The translations under genes were made by a program, and so were the position numbers. From JAOUEA01 sp963734685 (GTDB lineage: Bacteria > Actinomycetota > UBA4738 > HRBIN12), in contig CAVTIC010000007.1 of the NCBI GenBank assembly GCA_963734685.1, positions 992,001 through 1,056,000 of the forward strand: a stretch of 64,000 nt of DNA, read 5' to 3'. Each line of letters starts with the position of its first letter. The stretch's first letter is position 1. Below the pieces are notes generated by a model. The model was not told where the DNA came from, searched no databases, and was given only the letters and a program-made list of their open reading frames with translations. This document shows, piece by piece, positions 56,552 to 64,000 of this stretch.

Positions 56552-57406
56552 TCAGGGGGCGTCGACCCCGGCGTCGGCGGGACCGACGGACCGCCATCCC
56601 GCGTCGTCGACCCGCCCGAACGGGCGAGCGAAGTGCGGCACCCCCACGAGCCAACCATCGCCGGCAGCACGACCGAGGATCGAGGCGCGCGAAGCGGCGC
56701 CGGTCCCCGGATCCTCGTCGTGGCTCGACGGCCACGTGGGGTGCGCGGCCTGCACCGGCAGGTGCAACAGGTCGCCCGTGAGCAACACGCGTTCCTCCCC
56801 GGCCTCCAGGATCACGCTCCGGTGGCCGGGCGTGTGGCCGGGCGTGTGCACGACCCGGATGCCGGGTCCCAGCTCACGATCGTCAGGGGCGGCGTCGAGC
56901 ATGCCGAGCGCCTCGATCCGCCGGAGCTCTGTGACCGCCACATAACCGTCGGGATCGGGCGACTCGGTGAAGAACGCGAGATCGGCCTCGTGCAGCACGT
57001 ACCGAGCGTTGGGGAACCGTGGCGCGTCGCCGGCCCAGGCGCCGCCGGCGTGATCGGCGTGCAGGTGGGACAGGACCACGAGGCGTACCTCCGCCACGTC
57101 GACGCCAGTAGCGGCGTACGCTTCCGCCGCAGCAACGCCCGAGTTCGAGGCCCACGGCCGGTAGGGCGGGTAGGCGCCGACCCCCGTGTCGACCATCGCC
57201 GTGCCTCCCGGCCCGCGCACCACGAACCCGTGGACGTGCCACGGCCACGACCGCTCGTCGAGGAACGCCCACGGATGTCGCTCGCGCTCGGCCGGCCAGT
57301 CGACGTCGTTGCCCGGGCATTCGTCGGCGAGCTCGAGAGGCGCGAACCCCTGGCAGACGGCCGTGACCTCGAAGGGTCCGACGCGCACCGGCACGACATG
57401 GCTCAC
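56552..57406 (-). CDS. Metallo-beta-lactamase-fold hydrolase
   Basis: A 284-residue MBL-fold protein. VLSHLHADHAGGAW carries the HxHxDH zinc motif; HTPGHTPGHRS the next histidine; LLTGDLLH the bridging Asp; and VPHFARPFG the last His. It belongs to the lactonase/glyoxalase-II-like part of the superfamily; the substrate is not evident. It starts 9 bases after the mobA stop, so it is likely the last gene of the formate dehydrogenase operon. Confidence 0.85.
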   Translation of the reverse strand: MSHVVPVRVGPFEVTAVCQGFAPLELADECPGNDVDWPAERERHPWAFLDERSWPWHVHGFVVRGPGGTAMVDTGVGAYPPYRPWASNSGVAAAEAYAATGVDVAEVRLVVLSHLHADHAGGAWAGDAPRFPNARYVLHEADLAFFTESPDPDGYVAVTELRRIEALGMLDAAPDDRELGPGIRVVHTPGHTPGHRSVILEAGEERVLLTGDLLHLPVQAAHPTWPSSHDEDPGTGAASRASILGRAAGDGWLVGVPHFARPFGRVDDAGWRSVGPADAGVDAP

Positions 57407-57415
57407 GCCGTCACC

Positions 57416-57994
57416 CTACGCCGGGGCGATGTCGCCGGGCTCGTCGACGTCGCGGAGGGATCCGCGGCCGGGATCGAGCGCCGTCCACATCGCCTCGTCG
57501 ATCACGGCGACGCGCATCGCGTGAAGCCACCCGCGCAACGATCGTTCCCCGTCGTGCAGGAGGGCGTGGCCGAGATCCTTCGCGCGAGCGACCCGGACGA
57601 CCACGGGCAGCGGGCGGAACCGGTCGCCGTCCTGCAGGGCCACCCCGTCGACCGGCGCCGTGCCGGCGACCCTCAGCATCTCGAGCATCACGGCGGTCGA
57701 CAGGCCCGGCATGTCACCCGCGGCGAGGACCGCCAGCTCGCGATCGACCGCACCCAGGCCCGCCACGGCCCCCGCGAGCGGCCCCTCCCCCTCGCGGAGG
57801 TCCCGCGCGAACCGAACCGGCGCCCCCGGCGGCATGGATGGCTCCGGCGCCCCGGGCGCCAACACGACGACCACGTCGCCGGTGATCTCTGCGACCCGGA
57901 GCACCGCATGGTGCAGCAGCGGCATGCCGCCATGCATCGCGGCGAGCTTGTCGTCACCGCCGAATCGCGAGGACCGGCCACCGGCGAGCACCAC
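57416..57994 (-). CDS. mobA: Molybdenum cofactor guanylyltransferase
   Basis: A ~192-residue nucleotidyltransferase that attaches GMP to molybdopterin, making the MGD form needed by formate dehydrogenase. VVLAGGRSSRFGGDDKLAAM is the GTP-binding signature; LREGEGPLAGAVAGLGAV and LAAGDMPGLS follow. GTG 57994 is a possible but tight start. The frame extends upstream (SQTTGLASG) to a CTG at 58024, two bases past the stop of the upstream gene. Placement after the fdh genes supports the role. Confidence 0.85.
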   Translation of the reverse strand: MVLAGGRSSRFGGDDKLAAMHGGMPLLHHAVLRVAEITGDVVVVLAPGAPEPSMPPGAPVRFARDLREGEGPLAGAVAGLGAVDRELAVLAAGDMPGLSTAVMLEMLRVAGTAPVDGVALQDGDRFRPLPVVVRVARAKDLGHALLHDGERSLRGWLHAMRVAVIDEAMWTALDPGRGSLRDVDEPGDIAPA

Positions 57995-58025
57995 GCCGCT
58001 CGCGAGACCAGTAGTCTGGCTCAGA

Positions 58026-59012
58026 CTAGGTCGCCCCTCGATCCGTGGACTTCCGGCGGCGGGTGGGGTCTTCTTCCTTGCGGGCTTGCACGTAGGCGAA
58101 GCCGAACCGGCCCTTGATGCAGAGGTGGCCGTTCGTGACCGAGTGGTCCCACGGACTCGTGACCTTCACGATCTCGTTGTCCTGCACGTGCAGCTCGAGC
58201 TCACACCCGACGCCGCAGTAGGGGCAGATCGTGTTCGTGACGGTCTGCTCCTGCTCGTTCCACGAGCCTTCCTCGCGCATCTCGTGCTCGCTCGAGAACA
58301 TCAAGGCGCCGGTCGGACACACGCCGATGCAGTTACCGCAGTAGACGCACGCGGATGCATCGAGCGGCACGGCGTACTCGGTGGAGATGCGCGCGTCGAA
58401 CCCCCGCCCGGCGACCGCGATCGCGAAAGTGTTCTGCGCGTCGACGCCGCATGCTTCGACGCATTTGTAGCAGAGGATGCACCGCGAGTAGTCGCGGACG
58501 TACAGCTCGTTGTCGATCTTCACGGGCTGGGCCACGCCCTCGGCCACGGTCGGATCGGAGGGCTCGTGGTGGTGGCCGGGACCACGGGCGTCGCGCTCGC
58601 CCGCGGGCAGCTCGGGCATCACGGCGCCGAACCGCTCCGGCTGCACCTCGTACTCGTCCATCCAGCGGTGCACGTCGGGGCTCGTGAGATCCATCTCGAC
58701 GCTCGACGCGAGGAACTCCATCACGAGGGTGCGCGAGCGTCGCACGCGCTCGGTGTCCGTCGTGACCTCCATGCCGTCTTCGGCCGTGCGGCTGCAGGCA
58801 GGCACGAGGGTCCGGGAGCCTTCCACCTCGACGACGCAGACCCGGCACGCGTTCACCGGCGTGAGGTTGTCGGCGTAGCAGAGCGTGGGCGTGTCGATCT
58901 GCTGCGCCCGGCAGGCGTCGAGGATCGTCGCGCCCTCGGGCACGCGGATCTCGACGCCGTCGACCGTCATCGTCAGCAGGCGTCGCGGCGGCTCGAGCGG
59001 CACGACGCTCAT
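58026..59012 (-). CDS. Formate dehydrogenase Fe-S protein (detached N-terminal part of FdhA)
   Basis: A 328-residue ferredoxin-like protein. Residues ~15-90 bind a 2Fe-2S cluster (TPTLCYADNLTPVNACRVCV). SRCILCYKCVEACGV and ASACVYCGNCIGVCPTGAL each bind 4Fe-4S clusters. The last ~60 residues are the Fe4S4 domain of molybdopterin oxidoreductases (TICPYCGVGCELELHVQDNE, then GHLCIKGRFGFAYVQ). Normally these are the first ~270 residues of FdhA; here they form a separate protein. It should relay electrons from molybdenum to the NuoF-like subunit. ATG 59012 overlaps the upstream gene as ATGA. Confidence 0.9.
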   Translation of the reverse strand: MSVVPLEPPRRLLTMTVDGVEIRVPEGATILDACRAQQIDTPTLCYADNLTPVNACRVCVVEVEGSRTLVPACSRTAEDGMEVTTDTERVRRSRTLVMEFLASSVEMDLTSPDVHRWMDEYEVQPERFGAVMPELPAGERDARGPGHHHEPSDPTVAEGVAQPVKIDNELYVRDYSRCILCYKCVEACGVDAQNTFAIAVAGRGFDARISTEYAVPLDASACVYCGNCIGVCPTGALMFSSEHEMREEGSWNEQEQTVTNTICPYCGVGCELELHVQDNEIVKVTSPWDHSVTNGHLCIKGRFGFAYVQARKEEDPTRRRKSTDRGAT

Positions 59013-60835
59013 CGCGGTCCCTCCCGGAAGACGCCGAGCGACGCGATCGCGGACTGCACGGCGCTGGCCGCGGTCTGGCCGAGGCCGCAGATCGATGCAT
59101 CTCGCATCACCTGGGCGACGTCCTCCAGCAGGGCCAGCTCGTCCTCCCGAGAGCCCAGCGTGCGACCCTGCACGAGCCGGTGCAGGGCCTCTTCCTGGCG
59201 GACGGTGCCGACCCGGCAGGGCACGCACTGGCCGCACGACTCGTCGCGGAAGAACCGCGCGATGCGCAGGCACGCGTCCGTGAGGTCGGCGGACTCGTCG
59301 AAGAGCATCACGACGCCCGAGCCCAGCGTGTACCCGCCGGCACGGGCGTCCTCGAACGTGAGACGCGAGTCGAGCGCGTCGGGGCCGACGAAGCCGCCCG
59401 CCGCGCCGCCGAGCAGCACGGCCTTCAACCCGGTGCCGCCGCGGACGCCGCCCGCCGCCTCGATCACCTCGCCCAACGAAACACCGTGCTCGTGCTCGTA
59501 GACGCCGGGGTTCGTGACATCGCCCGAGAGGCAGAACAGCCTCGGGCCGGAGGATCCCTCGGTGCCGATCTCGGCGTAGCGCTGGCCGCCGATGCGCAGC
59601 ACCTCGAGCACGTTGATCAAGGTCTCCACGTTGTTGATGCCGGTGGGCTTGCCGAACAGGCCTCGCTGCACGGGGAACGGCGGCTTGTTCCGCGGCTCCC
59701 CCCGCTTGCCCTCGAGCGAGTTGAACAGCGCGGTCTCCTCGCCGCAGATGTAGGCGCCTGCACCTCGCCGGAGCTCGATGTCGAACCGAGCGTCATGGCC
59801 CATCACGTCGTCGCCGAGGAAGCCGCGACGGCGTGCCTCCTCGATCGCGTGCGTGAGACGCTCGGTCGCGAGCGGATACTCGCCGCGGATGTAGACGTAG
59901 CCCAGCTCACACCCTGTCGTGACGCCGGCGATCGTGAGCGCCTCGATCACCGCGAACGGGTCCTGTTCCATCACGACCCGGTCCTTGAACGTGCCGGGCT
60001 CGCTCTCGTCGGCGTTGCACACGAAGTAGTGCGGGTGCACGGGCTGCTCGGCGACCGCCTTCCACTTCACCCCGGTCGGGAACGCGGCCCCGCCGCGGCC
60101 CAAGAGTTTCGAGTCGGTGACCTCGCGGAGCGTCCACTCCGGGCCGTGCTCGAGCGCGAGGCGCAGCGCCTCGTACCCACCCTGCGCCCGGTAGTCATCG
60201 ATCGAGGACGGATCGACGGCGCCGACCCGCCGCAGGAGTCGGAGCCCGTCGCGGCGCTGGGGGGCGCTCACACCCGCGACGCCGGCCGTGAACGCGCCGC
60301 CCTCGGTCAACACCCGTTCCGCGTGATCGGTCACGGGCGCGAGCGCGGTGTCGCTCCCGCCGGGTCCGGCCATCTGGATCAGCGCAGCAGGCGCGTGCTC
60401 GCAGAGTCCGAGACAGGGACTCGCGACCGTCGTGGCCGGGGATCGCTGCATCCGTTCGAGGATCGCCGAGCCGCCCCGTCGTCGACAGGCGATGTCATCG
60501 CAGATGTGCACCACCGTCGTCGGGCGTTCCTCGGTGCTGAACATCGCGTAGAAGGTTGCGACGCCATAGGCCTCGGCGGGCGGCACCGTGAGCCGCTCGC
60601 AGACGTAGTTCATGCCGCCCGGGCTGATCCAGCCCACCGCCCCCTGCAGCGCATGCAGCGCCGGCAGCAGCAGGTGGCGATCGTCGCGAACCTCGCGCCC
60701 GCCCCGGGCGACCCGGTGGTCGAACTCGGTCCGCTCGACGGCGCCGCCCCACGAGCTCTCGGGGAAGCCGAGCAGCCCGTCGACGGCGGCACGCTCCTCG
60801 GCCGTCGGAGCGGCCTGCATCAGCTTCAGATCCAC
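59009..60835 (-). CDS. NAD-linked formate dehydrogenase beta subunit (NuoE-NuoF fusion)
   Basis: A 608-residue fusion. Residues ~1-165 are NuoE-like: thioredoxin fold with 2Fe-2S ligands CDDIAC and CLGLCEHAP. Residues ~190-600 are NuoF-like: SKLLGRGGAAFPTGVKWKAV binds FMN and NAD(H), FVCNADESEPGTFKDRVVME follows, then SLBB, then the 4Fe-4S site (ESCGQCVPCRVGT, with the last Cys in ASICGLGQTA). It passes electrons from formate oxidation to NAD+, or the reverse. Confidence 0.93.
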   Translation of the reverse strand: MDLKLMQAAPTAEERAAVDGLLGFPESSWGGAVERTEFDHRVARGGREVRDDRHLLLPALHALQGAVGWISPGGMNYVCERLTVPPAEAYGVATFYAMFSTEERPTTVVHICDDIACRRRGGSAILERMQRSPATTVASPCLGLCEHAPAALIQMAGPGGSDTALAPVTDHAERVLTEGGAFTAGVAGVSAPQRRDGLRLLRRVGAVDPSSIDDYRAQGGYEALRLALEHGPEWTLREVTDSKLLGRGGAAFPTGVKWKAVAEQPVHPHYFVCNADESEPGTFKDRVVMEQDPFAVIEALTIAGVTTGCELGYVYIRGEYPLATERLTHAIEEARRRGFLGDDVMGHDARFDIELRRGAGAYICGEETALFNSLEGKRGEPRNKPPFPVQRGLFGKPTGINNVETLINVLEVLRIGGQRYAEIGTEGSSGPRLFCLSGDVTNPGVYEHEHGVSLGEVIEAAGGVRGGTGLKAVLLGGAAGGFVGPDALDSRLTFEDARAGGYTLGSGVVMLFDESADLTDACLRIARFFRDESCGQCVPCRVGTVRQEEALHRLVQGRTLGSREDELALLEDVAQVMRDASICGLGQTAASAVQSAIASLGVFREGPR

Positions 60836-60877
60836 GGCGCCTCCGCCGGCAGGCGAGTGGTGGTCACGGCCAGGATG

Positions 60878-62836
60878 CTACTCGCCGCCCCCGCCGGAGA
60901 CCGAGCCAGTGGTCTCCGTCGCAGGCATCTTGTCGATGCGCACCGCCGCTGCCTTGAATTCGGCGGTGCCCGACTTCGGGTCGGTCGCCTCGATCGTGAG
61001 GACGTTGGTGTCCACCTCGTCCGGGAAGTGGAACGTCATGAACACGAGGCCGGGCCTCAGCGCCGGATCGACGTGCACAGGCACCTCGAGCGACCCGCGC
61101 CTGCTCGAGACCACCACGCACTCCTGCTCGGCGAGGTCCAACCGAGCCGCGTCCTCCGGCGAGACGTCGATCGTCTCGCCGCGCCGCAGGGGCGATGTGT
61201 ACCCCCCCGTCTGCACGCCAGTGTTGAACGAGTCCAGACGACGTCCGGTCGTGAGGCGCATCGGGAACTCATCGGTCAGCTCGTCGACCGGCGGATCGTC
61301 GATCACGATCGAGAGCGGCGCCTTCGATCCCTGGGCTTCGGGGTCGTCGAACTCCCAGAGCCTCGCGTGCAGGAACAACGTGCCGGGGTGGGTCTCGTCG
61401 GGGCACGGCCACTGGATGCCGCCCAGCTCCTCGAGACGGTCCCAGCTCATACCGGCGTGCATCGGGCTGAGCGACCGCAGCTCGTCCCATGCTTCCTCGG
61501 ACGTGACCTCGCCCCAGCCGGCGCCCATGCGGTTCGCGAGCTCGTTGATGATCCAGATGTCGTCCTTCGCGTCGCCGGGCGGATCGAGCGCCTTGCGAAC
61601 GCGCTGCACCCGTCGCTCGGAGTTCGTGACCGTGCCCTCGGACTCGAACGCGCTGTTGGACGCCGGGAACACGACGTCGGCGAGCTCGGCCGTCTTCGTC
61701 ATGAAGATGTCCTGCACGATCAACGTGTCGAGGCCCTTCAGCAGCTCGACAGCGTGCTCCTTGTCGGCCTCGCTCGAGGCCGGATTCTCGCCGATGCAGT
61801 ACACGGCGGTCAGGTCGCCGCGTTCCATGGCCTGGAACATGTTCGTCAGGTGCCACCCGTACTTCGGGATGATCGGCACGCCCCACGCGGCCTCGAACCT
61901 CGCGCGGGCGGCGTCGTCCTTCTCGATGTCCTGGAAGCCCGCGAGTTTGTTCGGGATCGCGCCCATGTCGCCGCCGCCCTGCACGTTGTTCTGACCGCGC
62001 AGCGGGTTCACGCCGCTGCCGTACGTGCCCACGTGGCCGGTGAGCAGGCTCAGGTTGATCAGCGAGAGCACGTTGTCGACGGCGTTGTGGTGCTCGGTGA
62101 TGCCGAGCGTCCAGCAGATCATCGCGCGATCGGCCTTGGCGTAGGCGTGGGCGACCTCGCGGATCACGTCGGCGGGCACGCCCGTGACCCTCTCACCGCG
62201 CTCGAGGGTCCAGTCCATGATCGAGTCGACGTACTCGGTGAACCCGACCGTGGCCCCCTCGATGAACGCGTGGTGCTGCAGGTCGTAGGCGACGATCTCC
62301 CGGGCGATCGTGTTCGACAGTGCGATATCGGTGCCGACGTCGATGCCGAGCCACAGGTCACCCCACTCGGCCGACTCCGTGCGCCGGGGGTCGACCACGA
62401 TCAACGTGGCCCCTCGGTTGACCGCCTTCAAGACGTGGTGGAAGAAGATGGGGTGCGCGGCCCGAGCGTTCGAGCCCCACAGCAGGATGAGGTCGGTGTT
62501 CTCGACCTCCTCGTATGAGCTGGTACCGCCACCGGCACCGAAGACGGTGGCCAGACCGACCACCGAAGGCGCGTGTCAGGTGCGGTTACAGCTGTCGATG
62601 TTGTTGCTGCCGAGGACCTGGCGGCTGAACTTCCCTGCGACGAAGTTCATCTCGTTCGAGGCCTTCGAGCAGCTGAACACCCCCGTGCCCCAGCCCGGAT
62701 TGCGATCGACGGCGCGGCGCAGTCCCTCGGCGGCCCGATCGAGGGCCTCGTCCCAGGTGGCCACGCGCAGCTCGCCGTTCTCGCGAACCATCGGCTCGGT
62801 CAAGCGGGTGAGCGTCGTGCTCATCGACACGTGCAT
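60878..62836 (-). CDS. fdhA: Formate dehydrogenase catalytic subunit, selenoprotein
   Basis: A 652-residue molybdopterin oxidoreductase read through an in-frame UGA (62578-62576) as selenocysteine: NNIDSCNRT-U-HAPSVVGLATV, the exact context of Sec in formate dehydrogenases. Before it comes RLTEPMVRENGELRVATWDE; after it GAGGGTSSYEEVENTDLILL, LWGSNARAAHPIFFHHVLKA and the C-terminal MGD-binding domain (MRLTTGRRLDSFNTGVQTGG). The N-terminal Fe4S4 domain is absent and encoded at 58026-59012. Start ATG 62836 or GTG 62830, behind GGAAGGAGAG. Confidence 0.92.
62546..62578 (-). promoter_or_regulatory. Bacterial SECIS element of fdhA
   Basis: The UGA at 62578-62576 is followed by exactly 11 bases and then the hairpin GGTGGTC-GGTCT-GGCCACC (62564-62546). 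In E. coli fdhF the apical stem-loop also starts 11 bases after UGA and has the loop AGGTCT that SelB recognises. The GGTCT loop and spacing are conserved here, so UGA should be read as selenocysteine. Confidence 0.88.
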
Positions 62837-62887
62837 CTCTCCTTCCGGCCCGGATCTGTCCGAACGCCTCGATTCTACGGCGCGCGG

Positions 62888-62971
62888 GCGAGACGAGGTC
62901 GCATCGCGACCGCGGTGGAGGGGTCGAACCGACCTCAGGACCCCGTGCGTCGAGGACCATCGAGTCTCGCC
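62888..62971 (-). promoter_or_regulatory. Possible structured leader of the formate dehydrogenase operon
   Basis: The 319-base spacer between fdhA and the next divergent gene has no convincing gene. Within it, GGCGAGAC at 62888-62895 pairs perfectly with GTCTCGCC at 62964-62971, enclosing hairpins GGTCGC-ATC-GCGACC (62898-62912) and GGTCG-AAC-CGACC (62923-62935). The 84-base unit ends 52 bases before the fdhA start. It lacks a correctly placed T-loop and anticodon, so it is not a tRNA. A cis-regulatory RNA is possible. Confidence 0.35.
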
Positions 62972-63155
62972 GGGCGCGCTGCGACGTCGCGGTTCGTCGA
63001 CGGCGGTGCGGCACACGCGATGATCAGCACGGCGCTACCGAGGGTCGAGGCCCGCATCCGAGACGACCTCCTGCGAGGGCCGGCATCCGGCGCTCCCGTG
63101 TGCGACGCACCTACCCGGGTGGCGAGCTGCTGCAGGCGTGCGCCATGATGTGCAC

Positions 63156-64000
63156 ATGGACCACATCCCGATCGGTGATCATCCGGAGGAGCCGGACAAC
63201 GTCGTGCGACTGCCGGGTGCTGAGGACTCCCCCTCGCCGACCGACGACGAGATCAGCTACGAGGAGGCGATCGCCGCCGACGCCGAGGCGGACGACGAGG
63301 ACGACGCTCCCCCAGGACCGCTGCCTGGGTTGCAGGTCGCCGGGCTCGTCGAGCAGGGCGTGCGCGTCGGCGCCGGCCTGTTCGCGGCGGGCGCCTCGGC
63401 CTTCGCCGACGCGCTCCGTTCGACCATGCCACGTGACGAGGAGACGACCGGGCAGAAGGACCCGGCGGCCACGCTCGCGGGCGCCGGGCTCGGCGCCGCG
63501 GTCGCCGCCGCCGAGGCCGCGGCCGGCGCAGCCACACAGATGGCCCGGACGATCGGACCGGCGATCACCTGGCTGGTGGAGCCCCGCTTCGCGAAGGATG
63601 CGAGCGAGATGGCGGCCGGCGCCGCCCGAGTGCTCGACGGCCAGTGGAAGACGACGCAGGCCGAGATGGTCGAGGCCGCGACGTCGTTCCTCGGGGTGCT
63701 GGTGCCGGAGATCGCGCAGGGACTCGCGGACCAGGTCGACCTCACCGCCCTCGTGCGCGAACGGGTCGACGTGAACGCGATCGTCGAGGACGTCGACATC
63801 GATCGCATCCTCGACCGTGTGGACCTCGAGGCCGTGATCGATCGGATCGACATCGACGAGATCGTCGCCAAGGTCGACGTCGACGCCATCGTGGCGCGGG
63901 TGGACATGGAGCGCCTCGCCGGGTCGTTCCCGGTCGAGACGATCGTGGATCGGGTCGACGTGGACCGGGTGATCGCGAGGACCGACCTCGTTGCGATCAT
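63156..64000 (+). CDS. Nonapeptide-repeat protein, incomplete at window end
   Basis: Runs from ATG 63156 off the right edge (281 codons seen, no stop). Starts MDHIPIGDHPEEPDNVVRLP, with an acidic region (ADAEADDEDDAPPGPLPGLQ) and Ala-rich amphipathic stretches. From about 63735 it has tandem nine-residue units such as DVNAIVEDV, DIDRILDRV, DLEAVIDRI, DIDEIVAKV and DVDAIVARV. Similar repeats precede RDD-type membrane domains in some actinobacterial proteins; the matching C-terminus lies outside the window, so this is a guess. Confidence 0.7.
   Translation, partial: MDHIPIGDHPEEPDNVVRLPGAEDSPSPTDDEISYEEAIAADAEADDEDDAPPGPLPGLQVAGLVEQGVRVGAGLFAAGASAFADALRSTMPRDEETTGQKDPAATLAGAGLGAAVAAAEAAAGAATQMARTIGPAITWLVEPRFAKDASEMAAGAARVLDGQWKTTQAEMVEAATSFLGVLVPEIAQGLADQVDLTALVRERVDVNAIVEDVDIDRILDRVDLEAVIDRIDIDEIVAKVDVDAIVARVDMERLAGSFPVETIVDRVDVDRVIARTDLVAI

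Noticed and set aside
62576..62578. Nonsense mutation splitting the formate dehydrogenase gene
   Set aside because: The UGA falls at the known selenocysteine position and is followed by a SECIS-like hairpin at the right distance, so recoding explains it better.
62888..62971. tRNA-Sec candidate next to the selenoprotein gene
   Set aside because: The 8-bp outer stem suggested the long acceptor of tRNA-Sec, but no TCA anticodon loop or GTTCGA T-loop is correctly placed on either strand.

Overview
This 64 kb window is very GC-rich chromosomal DNA from a member of the Actinomycetota. The evidence is a division/cell-wall (dcw) cluster that contains sepF and divIVA but no ftsA, DUF3040 and DUF6504 genes, a PASTA kinase, a mycobacterial-type SOS box and an ileS T-box leader. 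The lineage looks deep-branching and I cannot name a genus. Four genes carry the same kind of +1 frameshift (an extra C in a GCT context), which suggests a long-read or metagenome assembly with residual systematic indels.

Positions 1-25400: start of the replicative polymerase gene dnaE1, an rluD-lspA-dksA-like group, ileS behind a T-box, then a long minus-strand dcw cluster. In transcription order the cluster reads mraZ, small membrane protein, rsmH, ftsL, ftsI, murE, murF, mraY, murD, ftsW, murG, murC, murB, ftsQ, ftsZ, yggS, sepF, yggT, divIVA, small membrane protein. Most neighbours overlap by GTGA or ATGA, so translation is probably coupled. An HNH endonuclease gene lies upstream of mraZ.

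Positions 25700-36700: a MoxR-DUF58-transglutaminase operon, a MerR regulator, a DUF3040 protein, and a mutagenesis operon (DUF6504, dnaE2, dinB) behind a canonical promoter with a perfect actinobacterial SOS box. The operon is interrupted by a PIN-domain remnant, and dnaE2 contains an in-frame palindromic insertion.

Positions 36700-57400: mixed metabolism. It holds ornithine aminotransferase, a DUF402 protein, a cysteine-desulfurase-like enzyme, UDP-sulfoquinovose synthase with a glycosyltransferase, pseudouridine kinase and glycosidase, a four-PASTA Ser/Thr kinase, endonuclease IV, a sulfite-oxidase-like molybdoenzyme and threonine aldolase. Two adjacent phosphofructokinases have opposite phosphoryl-donor signatures. 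Carbamate kinase sits next to a cyclic-2,3-diphosphoglycerate-synthetase-like GTPase.

Positions 56500-64000: an NAD-linked formate dehydrogenase operon. The catalytic subunit is a selenoprotein, with an in-frame UGA followed at the E. coli spacing by a hairpin with a GGUCU loop. It lacks its usual N-terminal Fe-S region, which is encoded as a separate protein two genes downstream, after a NuoE-NuoF fusion. mobA and a metallo-beta-lactamase-fold hydrolase follow. The window ends inside a plus-strand protein built of nine-residue repeats.
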